64,000 bases of DNA, from assembly GCF_004307995.1 (NCBI RefSeq), contig NZ_SIRE01000019.1, positions 62,001 to 126,000 on the forward strand. Reading direction: 5' to 3'. The position numbers were made by a program, and so were the translations under genes. How positions within the stretch are numbered: the stretch's first letter is position 1; every line of letters starts with the position of its first letter. The notes under the pieces were generated by a model. It saw only the letters and a program-made list of their open reading frames with translations. It searched no databases and was not told where the DNA came from. This document shows, in pieces, positions 35,729 to 43,600 of this stretch. The stretch comes from Paenibacillus thalictri. Lineage in GTDB: Bacteria; Bacillota; Bacilli; Paenibacillales; NBRC-103111.

Positions 35729-36813
35729 CCACGCTTTGGAAACTCGCGTTCCTATTATGCTGCTGCACACTGCTAGGGAGCTGCGGATTCAAGGATATTG
35801 ACAAGCGGTTTTTCGTAGTGGCCATGGGCGTGGACGCAACCGGCAAAAAAGACAAACCGTATTTGGTCACGCTGCGCCTCGCCATCCCCACTTCCAAAAT
35901 AGGAGAAGGTTTGGCCGAAAGCCAAATCGAGCAGCTGGAATCGGAAAGCATCGCGGAAGCGGTCAGGAATCTCAAGTCGCATGTCGACAAAGAGATTGAT
36001 TTTGGCCAATGCCGGGTGTTTCTACTTGGAGAACGCCTGGTCGAGCATTCGCTGACCGAAACGATGAATTGGCTGGGCAGAAGACGGGACATCCAGCTTG
36101 TATCTTATTTGGCCGAAGCGCGTCCTAACGCCCACACCGTGCTGCGCGGCAAACCTACGACCGAGAGACTGGCCGGGAACGCTTTTTTTCTAACCTTCGG
36201 CAAAGAAGGGACGGTCTCTCCTTATACGGTCACCGAATTTCTATTCGACAGCTTTCGCCGCTTCAAGGAAAAAGGGCTCGATCCTTATTTGCCCGTTATC
36301 AGCTTTGACGGCGATTCCTACGTAGTCGAACATCTGAGGCTTTTGAACAAAAACCAGGGACTGCTGACGCTTGATCCAAAGGAAACCCAGCTGTACAATC
36401 TGTCGGCCAATGCGTTTGCACGTTCGGGTGTCGGCATTCGTTATAAAGGAAAACAACTGGCGTTTTACATTTCGCATGCATCCAGAACCGTCTCCATCTC
36501 CAAAGGCGATGCGCCCACAGTACATCTGAAGCTCAAGCTCGCCGGGTTGATCGAGCAAAGCCCGGTTACGCTGATGAATCAATTTCTCCCCGATGTGCAG
36601 AAAAAACTCGAAGATCATGTAAATCAGACAACCGAGCAATTGCTGTACAAAATCCGCGATGCCGGTGTCGACCCGTACGGTTTCGGCCTGCATTACCTGG
36701 CGCAATATTTCGGCAGCGAAGAAGATTGGCGGCACTGGCAGACGGTGTATCCGGATCTGAAGTTCGAAGTGGAAACGCATATCAAAATCGAAAATACGGG
36801 GCTGATCCGCTAG
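35719..36813 (+). CDS. Spore germination lipoprotein, Ger(x)C family (C subunit)
   Basis: Germinant receptor C subunit, 364 residues. The signal is MRLTTLWKLAFLLCCC, then the lipobox LLGSCG, so it is lipid-anchored on the outer face of the spore inner membrane. GFKDIDKRFFVVAMGVDATG is the typical mature N-terminus, and the C-terminal domain has DPYGFGLHYLAQYF. It overlaps the B subunit gene by ten bases. A palindromic GGCC repeat 30 bases past the stop may end the transcript. Confidence 0.93.
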   Translation: MRLTTLWKLAFLLCCCTLLGSCGFKDIDKRFFVVAMGVDATGKKDKPYLVTLRLAIPTSKIGEGLAESQIEQLESESIAEAVRNLKSHVDKEIDFGQCRVFLLGERLVEHSLTETMNWLGRRRDIQLVSYLAEARPNAHTVLRGKPTTERLAGNAFFLTFGKEGTVSPYTVTEFLFDSFRRFKEKGLDPYLPVISFDGDSYVVEHLRLLNKNQGLLTLDPKETQLYNLSANAFARSGVGIRYKGKQLAFYISHASRTVSISKGDAPTVHLKLKLAGLIEQSPVTLMNQFLPDVQKKLEDHVNQTTEQLLYKIRDAGVDPYGFGLHYLAQYFGSEEDWRHWQTVYPDLKFEVETHIKIENTGLIR

Positions 36814-36842
36814 CATCGGCAAAAAAGAGCCAGGCTGCTGGA

Positions 36843-36913
36843 GGCCGCTGAAAAAGCGAAAGCCGACACTTCTCCACAATCATTTCGCTCACTTCGCTGC
36901 TTTTTCAGTGGCC
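36843..36913. repeat. GGCC-bounded palindromic repeat, copy 1 (71 bp)
   Basis: The ends GGCCGCTGAAAAAGC and GCTTTTTCAGTGGCC form 15-base inverted arms with one mismatch. In reverse orientation the element aligns base for base over 71 positions with copy 2 at 40522-40592 (I estimate about 75-80% identity). No ORF is inside it. It may also serve as a terminator after the ger operon. Confidence 0.75.
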
Positions 36914-36955
36914 TTGGCTGCGCGGCTGCCCTTTCGTTAGATCTGCAGCAAGCGC

Positions 36956-36982
36956 CAAAAACCTGTCATCGCCGATAACAGG
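36956..36982 (-). terminator. Terminator after the DUF218 gene
   Basis: On the minus strand CCTGTTATCG and CGATGACAGG form a stem, followed by TTTTT, 18 bases past the stop codon. Confidence 0.7.
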
Positions 36983-37000
36983 CTTCCGTCCGCATTGGTT

Positions 37001-37669
37001 TTACTTATCATTGGTCAACGTCCCGCTTGTGGTGACGGGAATGGCTTCGCCCAAAAATTTCGGCTGCGGTTTGGTCACATTCACATTGATAAAATCTTTG
37101 GAGCGGGCCAACATTTCCCTAGCCTTGTATTTGATCATCACATTGCCGTAATCTTGTTTATCGGCGGCTACCCCGTACGCTTCGAGACCCATCTTTCTGG
37201 CCAAATATACGGCTCTGCTTAAATGATATTGCTGCGTGACGATAATGAGCTTATGTACTTTGAAAATGTCCCGCGCTCTATACATGCTTTGGTACGTATT
37301 AAAGCCGGCATGATCCATAAACACATCGTCATCGCGAAATTGTTGTTTCATTAAATATTGCTTCATCGTATTGACTTCGTCATAATCTGTTCTGCCGTGA
37401 TCGCCGCTCACGATAATTTTAGCGGATTTGCCTTCGCGGGAAATATCAATTGCGGTTTCCAAGCGGTCCCGCAGCATCGTGGACACGTTCCCGTTCGGAT
37501 AAACAAATGCGCCTAACACCATAATTGCGTCTGCTTCAGGCACCTCGCCGGCACTCATTATATATGGATTTGCGTAAGATCTTACTTGGTAGTCGACGGC
37601 AAACAAGAGCACTACCCCTGCAAGCATCATTCCGACAGCTGCAAACATCCGTTTTTTGTATCGTTTCAA
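37001..37669 (-). CDS. YdcF/SanA family (DUF218) membrane-anchored protein
   Basis: A 222-residue protein with one N-terminal membrane helix (AAVGMMLAGVVLLFAVDY) and a DUF218 domain: AIMVLGAFVYPNGNVSTMLR, SGDHGRTDYDEVNTMKQYL and IIVTQQYHLSRAVYLARKMG. The family is linked to envelope maintenance, with SanA of E. coli giving vancomycin exclusion at high temperature, but the reaction is unknown. The start is a TTG at 37669 with AGAGG eight bases before it. It appears to be a single gene with its own terminator. Confidence 0.88.
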   Translation of the reverse strand: MKRYKKRMFAAVGMMLAGVVLLFAVDYQVRSYANPYIMSAGEVPEADAIMVLGAFVYPNGNVSTMLRDRLETAIDISREGKSAKIIVSGDHGRTDYDEVNTMKQYLMKQQFRDDDVFMDHAGFNTYQSMYRARDIFKVHKLIIVTQQYHLSRAVYLARKMGLEAYGVAADKQDYGNVMIKYKAREMLARSKDFINVNVTKPQPKFLGEAIPVTTSGTLTNDK

Positions 37670-37775
37670 CAGCGGTACCTCTCACCTGTAATTTTTTAAG
37701 GCTCGTCCGTAGTTACTATTCTCGAAGACTTCCTCATTTCCCTTTATTCCCCCTCCTAATTATGCATAGTTATGC

Positions 37776-37819
37776 AAAAAAAGCGAACCCGCGGGAACAT
37801 GCCGCCGGAATCGCTTTTT
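37776..37819 (-). terminator. Terminator after the CcdC-like gene (possibly two-way)
   Basis: AAAAAGCGA and TCGCTTTTT face each other around a GC-rich, partly self-complementary loop. It lies 65 bases past the stop of the gene at 37884. The AT runs on both sides would allow either direction. Confidence 0.6.
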
Positions 37820-37883
37820 AAGTAGAAGCTATTGCGCCGCGCCTTACCTTCAGATACGAAGCAGCTTATCGGCCCGGCTGTCT

Positions 37884-38375
37884 TCAGCCGGTGCTGACTT
37901 GCCGGAACTTGATAAAGCTGCCCACACGCCAGACGCAAATGTACAAATAAGCCATGACCATCGTTAATACGGTGAACTCCGTATAATCGAGGCCTTTGAA
38001 ATATTGCGACAAGGCAAGCCGGAATACAACGACAGCAATAATAACGTATTTGAAGTTTTTGTTGCGTTTCGCATAAATCAGCCCGTCTTCGCGTTTTTCA
38101 TAACCGGTGTGGTACAGCATAATGCTGCCTAACACGACGCCAAGAACGCCAGCGCAAAGCAGTTCCCAAAGTGCCGGCAGGTGAAACGGATGGCCGGGTA
38201 TATGCGCAAGCGAATTGATCGAGAAGCCAAAAATAACAAGCAACAGCACGACGGGAGTCAGCATGCCAAGTCCTTTATTGCGAATCGGCTTGCCTTGTCT
38301 TCTGCTTCTCAGCCATATGACCAATCCGATGACAACGGCAATGATAACGACTTGAATGACCGCTTGAGTTGTCAT
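37884..38375 (-). CDS. CcdC-like small integral membrane protein (DUF1453 family)
   Basis: A 163-residue protein with about five hydrophobic segments. The N-terminus is a helix (VIIAVVIGLVIWLRSRRQG), then RNKGLGMLTPVVLLLVIFGF, a GYEKREDGLIYAKRNKNFKY segment and two further helices. This resembles CcdC of Bacillus (linked to cytochrome c maturation), but the role is unproven. AGGAGGTTAG precedes the ATG at 38375. It is monocistronic. Confidence 0.7.
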   Translation of the reverse strand: MTTQAVIQVVIIAVVIGLVIWLRSRRQGKPIRNKGLGMLTPVVLLLVIFGFSINSLAHIPGHPFHLPALWELLCAGVLGVVLGSIMLYHTGYEKREDGLIYAKRNKNFKYVIIAVVVFRLALSQYFKGLDYTEFTVLTMVMAYLYICVWRVGSFIKFRQVSTG

Positions 38376-38450
38376 GAATCTAACCTCCTGTGAATCGGTT
38401 ATTGTGCGAATGCCAAAGCTTTATTATACGGTTCGGCGGACAATACGGCA

Positions 38451-39140
38451 TTACGATTGTACCGTCGCTCTGCGCAGCAAAACGTACGACACCGTCCCGT
38501 ATAGCACAACCGCCAGCACGGAATACCATGCGATTTGTATCATGTGCGCTTTACACCAGAGCCCGATTCCGATCCACCATTGGTAATGTGTGATCAGAAG
38601 CGACATGCCGCTGAATATGACCAAAAGCGCTGTGAAAAAAACGTAAAGCCCCGCTCTCCCATACCGGCGGAATATGCTGGATACGGTGATGCCAAAAAAA
38701 TGCAAATGGAGCAACACGGCCATATAGATGCCGAAACGGCCGAGCACACTAAAGTTTTCAATCCAGGCAAGGTTGAAGAAATGCATGTTGACGCCCCAAC
38801 CGGTTGTCGCACTTTCTACAAGCGAGAACAGGCACAACACCACTGCCGAGACCGCATTGGTGATGACCGCAGCCATTGCCGTTCCGAGAAAAAAGTCTTT
38901 TCTCCGCACGCTCATGCCCAGGGCAAAAGGAAACGTCTGCGCAAAATGAATGGCGCCCAGTATGGCGATCGATATGAATATAGACATCAATCCCCCGGTA
39001 TAAAACGGCTCTTGGTTATTGATCAAATAGCTGATAAACAGGTTGACTGCAAAGCTGGAAAGCAGAATCAGCCAGGGGATGTAAAATGATGTCCATCTGT
39101 CTCTTAAGCGCATTCTGACAATGCTTTGAACACGATTCAT
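38451..39140 (-). CDS. ABC-2-like membrane protein paired with the ABC ATPase
   Basis: A 229-residue membrane protein with about six hydrophobic segments (FYIPWLILLSSFAVNLFISYL and following). It has no strong family motif but starts inside the stop of the ABC ATPase gene (ATGA at 39137-39140), so it is very probably the permease of that system. GntR/ATPase/permease units of this type (YtrA-like) respond to cell-wall-active compounds in Bacillus. The substrate here is unknown. Confidence 0.75.
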   Translation of the reverse strand: MNRVQSIVRMRLRDRWTSFYIPWLILLSSFAVNLFISYLINNQEPFYTGGLMSIFISIAILGAIHFAQTFPFALGMSVRRKDFFLGTAMAAVITNAVSAVVLCLFSLVESATTGWGVNMHFFNLAWIENFSVLGRFGIYMAVLLHLHFFGITVSSIFRRYGRAGLYVFFTALLVIFSGMSLLITHYQWWIGIGLWCKAHMIQIAWYSVLAVVLYGTVSYVLLRRATVQS

Positions 39141-40033
39141 CGGGTATCTTCCGCCTTTCTTTCCCATTTGCCGTTGGTGAGATAAACGATCAGCTGCTGT
39201 AAGGAAACTTGGGCTAATTCCAGTCCGAAATCTTCGGCCCGCCCTCGTTCCTCGTCGCTTAATTTGCCCATGATCGTGGCCGATACGAGCGCTCCGAACG
39301 GTTCCCGGGATATCGTCTGTTTATCCGCTATAAAAGACTGGACTGCAGAAGCGAGACCCGCCACGGTAATCGCCTGCCCGCGCAATATCTCCGCTTCCTC
39401 GTCGATGATCAGCTTCCCTTTATCGATCACAAGAACGTGTTCCAAAATCCGGCTCACTTCGTCAATCAGATGTGTGGACAAAATAACCGTCCGCGGATGT
39501 TCTGCATAATCGGCAATCAGCCGGTCGTAGAACACACCTCTCGCCACCGCATCGAGTCCCAAATAAGGCTCGTCGAACATCGTCAGCGGCGCGCGGCTGG
39601 CTAACCCGATAACAATGCCTACAGAAGAAAGGTTGCCTCTGGATAGCCGTTTTATTCTTCGCGTCAGCGGGAGTTGAAAATCCTCGACCAACGTGCGGGC
39701 AAATGCCTCATCCCAATTCGGAAAAACCGAAGCCGCAAAGTCAAGCGCATCCGCAACACGAAAATGGTCCGGGTACTTCTGCCCTTCTTTAATGAAACAA
39801 ATTTGGTTAAGCACATAATTGTTCTCGTAAGGCGTTTCTCCGAATACCGCCACTTCACCGCTCGTAGCAAACAGCTGCGCTGTAATCATATGCATGATCG
39901 TTGTTTTGCCGGCGCCGTTTCTTCCGAGCAGTCCGTATATTTTACCCGGCTGTATGTTAAAACTGACTTTATCGACAGCAGTGAAGCTGCCATACGATTT
40001 GCTCAATTCGCGGACTTCAACCACATTTCTCAT
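39137..40033 (-). CDS. ABC transporter ATP-binding protein, YtrB-like
   Basis: Cytoplasmic ATPase of 298 residues. Walker A is LLGRNGAGKTT (about 35-45), Walker B is APLTMFDEPYLGLD, and the switch His is in VILSTHLIDEV. The signature region reads LSRGNLSSVG instead of the usual LSGGQ. It is coupled by ATGA overlaps to the GntR gene before it and the membrane gene after it, so all three work as one unit. Confidence 0.9.
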   Translation of the reverse strand: MRNVVEVRELSKSYGSFTAVDKVSFNIQPGKIYGLLGRNGAGKTTIMHMITAQLFATSGEVAVFGETPYENNYVLNQICFIKEGQKYPDHFRVADALDFAASVFPNWDEAFARTLVEDFQLPLTRRIKRLSRGNLSSVGIVIGLASRAPLTMFDEPYLGLDAVARGVFYDRLIADYAEHPRTVILSTHLIDEVSRILEHVLVIDKGKLIIDEEAEILRGQAITVAGLASAVQSFIADKQTISREPFGALVSATIMGKLSDEERGRAEDFGLELAQVSLQQLIVYLTNGKWERKAEDTR

Positions 40034-40401
40034 GAGGGCTGATCCCCTTTCTTGATCATCTCAGTTAACTGCTCCCGGGTAATCCCAAGCTTACCGGCCT
40101 CACGGATCATCGTGACGACATACTGCTCATAAAACCGTAGTTTTCGCTTTTCCAGCAAAACCACTCGCGCTCCTGCAGAGACAAACATGCCAATCCCTCG
40201 CTTTTTGTATAAAATCCCTTGATCCACCAGTTGATTGACGCCTTTGGCCGCGGTTGCCGGATTGATTTGGTAAAATGCCGCAAATTGGTTGGTTGAAGGT
40301 ACCTGCGTTTCTTCAGGCAATCTCCCTTCGACAATATCGTCTTCGATCCGTTCGGCGATTTGCATAAATATCGGACGGCTGTCGTCCATCGTGGGTCCCA
40401 T
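40030..40401 (-). CDS. GntR family regulator, YtrA subfamily
   Basis: A 123-residue repressor: a winged helix-turn-helix (IFMQIAERIEDDIVEGRLPE, then VPSTNQFAAFYQINPATAA) and a short helical dimerisation tail, with no ligand domain, as in YtrA. It leads a three-gene operon. A 22-bp palindrome overlapping its own -10 (40435-40456) is the likely autoregulatory operator. The start may be 40401 or the next ATG at 40389; neither has a strong ribosome site. Confidence 0.9.
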   Translation of the reverse strand: MGPTMDDSRPIFMQIAERIEDDIVEGRLPEETQVPSTNQFAAFYQINPATAAKGVNQLVDQGILYKKRGIGMFVSAGARVVLLEKRKLRFYEQYVVTMIREAGKLGITREQLTEMIKKGDQPS

Positions 40402-40434
40402 AACTCAAGTCACCATCTCTCCACTACCACACTG

Positions 40435-40456
40435 GTTAATTACTCATGTAACTAAC
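40435..40456. promoter_or_regulatory. 22-bp palindromic operator of the GntR/ABC operon
   Basis: Arms GTTAATTAC and GTAACTAAC are separated by TCAT, with eight of nine bases paired. It begins at the -10 edge and covers the transcription start, the usual place for a repressor of the YtrA group. Confidence 0.6.
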
Positions 40457-40483
40457 TATATAAGTGACGATACCATTTGTCAA
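40455..40483 (-). promoter_or_regulatory. Sigma-A promoter of the GntR/ABC operon
   Basis: A perfect TTGACA (40478-40483), a 17-base spacer and TATAGT (40455-40460) on the minus strand, 54 bases before the first gene. This strong promoter is expected to be held off by the adjacent operator. Confidence 0.75.
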
Positions 40484-40521
40484 TGGCCTCCTGTAGGAAA
40501 AAACGCCGGCTGCTCCGATAA

Positions 40522-40592
40522 GGCCACCGAAAAAGCAGCGGAGTGAGCGAAATCATGCTGGAGAAACGCCAGCGTTCGCTTATTCAGTGGCC
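40522..40592. repeat. GGCC-bounded palindromic repeat, copy 2 (71 bp)
   Basis: Starts GGCCACCGAAAAAGC and ends GCTTATTCAGTGGCC. It has the same length as copy 1, which lies in reverse orientation, and it matches the outer part of copy 3 (49456-49622). Apart from this element and two divergent promoters, the 314-base stretch between the GntR and Crp genes holds no gene. Confidence 0.75.
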
Positions 40593-40621
40593 TCGCTCCG
40601 ATTCGGGCGTATTCAGCTTCA

Positions 40622-40650
40622 TTGTTCAACAGGCAACGAAACGTTATAAT
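40622..40650 (+). promoter_or_regulatory. Sigma-A promoter of the Crp-like regulator
   Basis: TTGTTC (40622-40627), a 17-base spacer, then a perfect TATAAT (40645-40650). Transcription would start near 40657, just before the hairpin at 40663-40700. Confidence 0.6.
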
Positions 40651-40662
40651 GTAATGCGAGAC

Positions 40663-40700
40663 AAAAAAAGCGATCCTCGATATATTCGAAGACCGCTTTT
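40663..40700 (-). terminator. Hairpin with T-run on the minus strand, upstream of the Crp gene
   Basis: On the minus strand AAAAGCGGTCTTCGA pairs imperfectly with TCGAGGATCGCTTTT and ends in TTTTTTT. No minus-strand gene ends nearby except hmp, 504 bases away, so this would end the hmp transcript after it has crossed the Crp gene. On the plus strand the same hairpin sits in the Crp leader, just before its GGAGG. Confidence 0.6.
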
Positions 40701-40715
40701 CAACCCGGAGGTTAT

Positions 40716-41258
40716 ATGATTTTACATAAAGGCGAAACGTTATTTCATCAAGGCCAGACAGGCCCGCTCTACCACTTGAAAAGCGGGCTGCTCAAAATCG
40801 TTCGCCTTCATCGGGATGGTACCCCTGTGCTGATGAACGTTATTGTGCCCAATGAAATGATACCACATCATTCCTTAATCAGTCCGAACGCTTATTTCGG
40901 GACGGCCATCGCCCTTGTCACCTGCGAGATTGATGTGCTTCCCGCCGCGCAGTGGTACCGCGAGCTCGCGGACACCCCCGACAAATGCCGGGAGATCGCC
41001 TTGCTGCTTCAAGAAAAATTAAGGATGATGCAGCAGCGGATCGATCAGCTGACGGAAACGTCTCCTGCGGAGAGGCTGCGGCGGCTTCAAGTATGGCTGC
41101 AATCCCATGTCCCGGCCGAAACGGTCACAAGTGTGTTCACACAGGACGAAATCGGCCAATTCATCGGTTTGCGCCGCGAAACGGTCAACCGCTTGCTGCG
41201 GGCTCAGCGAACCGCCGGTTCCTGCTCCAGCACGCCGGCCGGTCCGAAAAATTCATAA
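40716..41258 (+). CDS. Crp/Fnr family transcriptional regulator (short form)
   Basis: A 180-residue regulator, about 40 shorter than usual. It begins directly in the cyclic-nucleotide-like beta roll (GETLFHQGQTGPLYHLKSGL) and ends soon after the helix-turn-helix, TQDEIGQFIGLRRETVNRLL. Recognition-helix residues Arg-154, Glu-155 and Arg-159 match the Arg-Glu-Thr-Val-x-Arg of E. coli CRP, which reads TGTGA. There is no N-terminal Cys cluster, so it is not a classical Fnr. GGAGG precedes the ATG. Its last 55 bases overlap the end of hmp on the other strand. Confidence 0.85.
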   Translation: MILHKGETLFHQGQTGPLYHLKSGLLKIVRLHRDGTPVLMNVIVPNEMIPHHSLISPNAYFGTAIALVTCEIDVLPAAQWYRELADTPDKCREIALLLQEKLRMMQQRIDQLTETSPAERLRRLQVWLQSHVPAETVTSVFTQDEIGQFIGLRRETVNRLLRAQRTAGSCSSTPAGPKNS

Positions 41259-42439
41259 TGGACGTCCGAGGCGGGAACGCCCCAATCTTTTAAAATACGA
41301 TAAACGGCGCTCATAAAAGGGACAGGCCCGCAAAAATAATAAGTGCAATTTTGTTCGCCGACAATTGACTTCAGCCAGTTCGAATCGATATACCCCATCT
41401 TATCAAAAGCGAGATTCGCCCGATCCTGCTCGCTTGGCCGCTCATAACACCAGTACGCCGACACTTGCGGATACCGTGCTGCGAGCTCCTCGACTTCCTG
41501 CCTGAGCGCATGCATGTTTCCGTTTTGCGCGGCATGTACAAACGCGACTTGTCTTTTGGGCGATATTTCGGCCAATGTTTTCAGCATGCTGACCAGCGGC
41601 GTCAAGCCGACTCCCCCGCTAATCAGCACGACCGGCCGCGAATCCTGCTGCGCCAAAGTAAAGTCCCCGGCGGGCGCCGAAATATGCAGCTCGTCCCCTT
41701 CGTTTACCGCTTCGTGCAAATAAACGGAAACTTTGCCGGCGGGACGATCCTGCAGTGCATCTTCCCTTTTGACCGATATCCGGTAATACGGTTTGCCCGG
41801 CGCATCGGACAAGCTGTACTGCCGAATGTGCGTATAAGTTTCACCCGGGATTTCCAGTCTTACACTGATATATTGCCCAGGTTGGAACTCCGCTAAGCGT
41901 CCTTCGTCTTGCGGAACCAAATAAAATGACGTGATAACATCGCTTTCCTTCACTTTTTTCGCCACTTTAAAGCGTCTGTATCCTTCCCATCCGCCTTCCT
42001 GGGTAGCCGCCTGATCGTACATCTGCGCTTCGACGCTGATGAAGGCGTCGGCGATGACACCGTATGCCTCGGCCCAAGCCTGAAGAATCTCATCCGTTGC
42101 GGCATCTCCCAAAACGTCTTTGATCGCGGCTAGCAACGTTTGCCCGACAATCGGATAATGCTCCGCTTTGATGCCAAGACTTCTATGTTTATGGCCGATT
42201 TGTTTGACAACCGGCAAAATGTTCTCCAATTTATCGATGTGCAGCGCCGCGGCATACACCGCATTGGCCAAAGCGGCCTGCTGCCTGCCCTGCTTCTGAT
42301 TCGCATGATTAAAAATGTTGAGCAATTCCGGATGGCTGCTGAACAACTTTTCGTAAAACCGTTTCGTGATTGCCGTTCCGTGAACTTCAAGAACAGGCAC
42401 TGTCGACTTAATAATTTGGATTGTTTTTTCGTTTAGCAT
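41204..42439 (-). CDS. hmp: Flavohemoprotein, nitric oxide dioxygenase
   Basis: Converts nitric oxide and oxygen to nitrate using NAD(P)H; cytoplasmic, 411 residues. A globin domain (about 1-140; proximal His region in VVKQIGHKHRSLGIKAEHY) is followed by an FAD domain (YISVRLEIPGETYTHIRQYS) and an NAD domain (VVLISGGVGLTPLVSMLKTL, then YYFCGPVPFM). GGGTGG lies eight bases before the ATG at 42439. The promoter region has a CRP-type site. The gene is convergent with, and overlaps, the Crp-like regulator. Confidence 0.95.
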   Translation of the reverse strand: MLNEKTIQIIKSTVPVLEVHGTAITKRFYEKLFSSHPELLNIFNHANQKQGRQQAALANAVYAAALHIDKLENILPVVKQIGHKHRSLGIKAEHYPIVGQTLLAAIKDVLGDAATDEILQAWAEAYGVIADAFISVEAQMYDQAATQEGGWEGYRRFKVAKKVKESDVITSFYLVPQDEGRLAEFQPGQYISVRLEIPGETYTHIRQYSLSDAPGKPYYRISVKREDALQDRPAGKVSVYLHEAVNEGDELHISAPAGDFTLAQQDSRPVVLISGGVGLTPLVSMLKTLAEISPKRQVAFVHAAQNGNMHALRQEVEELAARYPQVSAYWCYERPSEQDRANLAFDKMGYIDSNWLKSIVGEQNCTYYFCGPVPFMSAVYRILKDWGVPASDVHYEFFGPAGVLEQEPAVR

Positions 42440-42473
42440 CGATTGTTCCACCCCTGTGCGTTTGTGATGCACT

Positions 42474-42485
42474 CATTATATAATG
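42474..42485 (-). promoter_or_regulatory. hmp -10 region within a 12-bp palindrome
   Basis: CATTATATAATG is a perfect palindrome that contains TATAAT for the minus strand (42475-42480). The matching -35 place (42498-42503) reads AAGGAG, so the promoter probably needs an activator. The palindrome could also bind a repressor. Confidence 0.55.
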
Positions 42486-42502
42486 GGGCCGGTAACGCTC
42501 CT

Positions 42503-42518
42503 TGTGATTCCACTCACA
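42503..42518. promoter_or_regulatory. CRP-type binding site upstream of hmp
   Basis: An exact TGTGA-N6-TCACA. Its centre falls about 42 bases before the transcription start predicted from the -10 at 42475-42480, the position of a class II CRP activator site. Confidence 0.65.
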
Positions 42519-42540
42519 TCGAAATGCAACGTTCTGTGAC

Positions 42541-42575
42541 AAAGAAACCGCCTCCGGCATTAGCGGTTGCGGTTT
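42541..42575 (-). terminator. Possible terminator at the end of the siderophore permease operon
   Basis: On the minus strand AAACCGC and GCGGTTT form a stem that overlaps the stop codon of the last FecCD gene, followed by the weak T-rich run TTTCTTTG. Confidence 0.4.
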
Positions 42576-43600
42576 TTGTACAGCAAATAAATAAAAAACG
42601 GGGCGCCGATGCCGGCCGTAAATACGCCGGCGGGAATGTCGTGCGGCAGAAACAACGTTCGCGCCACGGTATCGGCAGCAACGGCGAGCAGGCTGCCAAG
42701 CAAGGCCACCACCGGGATGACCGCGGCAAATGAAGCGCCGGCAAGCTTCCGCGCCATATGCGGAGCAATCAGGCCGATAAAGCCGATCGCGCCGGCAACG
42801 GCGACAGCCGAACCGGCCAGCGCCACGCTGAGAATGAGCAGCAGGCAGCGCTGGCGCTGAACCGCGGCGCCGAGCCCTTGGGCCACATCGTCTCCCAGTT
42901 CCTGAACGGATACGTTTCTGGCGCACACAAAAGCAAGCGGGATACATATGGCCACCCACGGCAGCAGAGCAAGCACCTGCGCCCAAGAAGCGCCGTAAAC
43001 GCTGCCCGTCAGCCAAATATAAGCTTGACCGGCCGCTTTGATCGGGCTGAGCATAATCATAAACGTCGTTGCGGCGCTCGTAATCGCCGAAATCCCGATG
43101 CCGACGAGCACAAGGCGTATAGGCGTCACCCCTTGGCGCCACGCCAGCGCGTAAATCAGGACGGCGATTGCGCCCGCTCCGATAAATGCAGCGACAGGAA
43201 GCCATGTAATGCTTACTTTTCCCGAGAAATAAGCGATAAATGCAACGGCCGCGCAAGCTGCTCCTCCGGTGATGCCCATAATATCCGGCGAAGCCAGCGG
43301 ATTGCGGATCGTCCCTTGGAGAATCGCTCCGGAAACGCCCATCGCCGCGCCGACCAGCGCGGCTACGATAATGCGCGGAAGCCGAAGCACGCCGACGATC
43401 AGCCATTGCTCCGCCGTTCCGTATCCGGCCGCCGTTTTGAACACATCCAGCGGCGAGATCAATTTATTGCCAAGGCCGGCGCCGATCAGCATAACGGCGG
43501 CGGTCAGGAGCAACAGCAGCACGATGAGCAGCAGCGTACCGCTTTTGGCGTGAAAAGAAAGGCGGCCCGTTTTGCTGCGGAAAACGATACTCCGCATCAT
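42560..43600 (-). CDS. Iron-siderophore ABC transporter permease, FecCD family
   Basis: Inner-membrane permease of 346 residues with about ten helices. FecCD marks are VLRLPRIIVAALVGAAMGVSG, LQGTIRNPLASPDIMGITGG and GFIGLIAPHMARKLAGAS. The ATG at 43600 overlaps the stop of the partner permease (ATGA). It is last in the importer operon. No ATPase gene follows, so a shared FhuC/YusV-like ATPase elsewhere is expected. Confidence 0.94.
   Translation of the reverse strand: MMRSIVFRSKTGRLSFHAKSGTLLLIVLLLLLTAAVMLIGAGLGNKLISPLDVFKTAAGYGTAEQWLIVGVLRLPRIIVAALVGAAMGVSGAILQGTIRNPLASPDIMGITGGAACAAVAFIAYFSGKVSITWLPVAAFIGAGAIAVLIYALAWRQGVTPIRLVLVGIGISAITSAATTFMIMLSPIKAAGQAYIWLTGSVYGASWAQVLALLPWVAICIPLAFVCARNVSVQELGDDVAQGLGAAVQRQRCLLLILSVALAGSAVAVAGAIGFIGLIAPHMARKLAGASFAAVIPVVALLGSLLAVAADTVARTLFLPHDIPAGVFTAGIGAPFFIYLLYKNRNR

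Noticed and set aside
42408..43406. Long minus-strand frame overlapping the FecCD permease in another frame
   Set aside because: The product is extremely Arg-rich and the FecCD frame has clear family motifs, so this is a frame shadow in GC-rich sequence.
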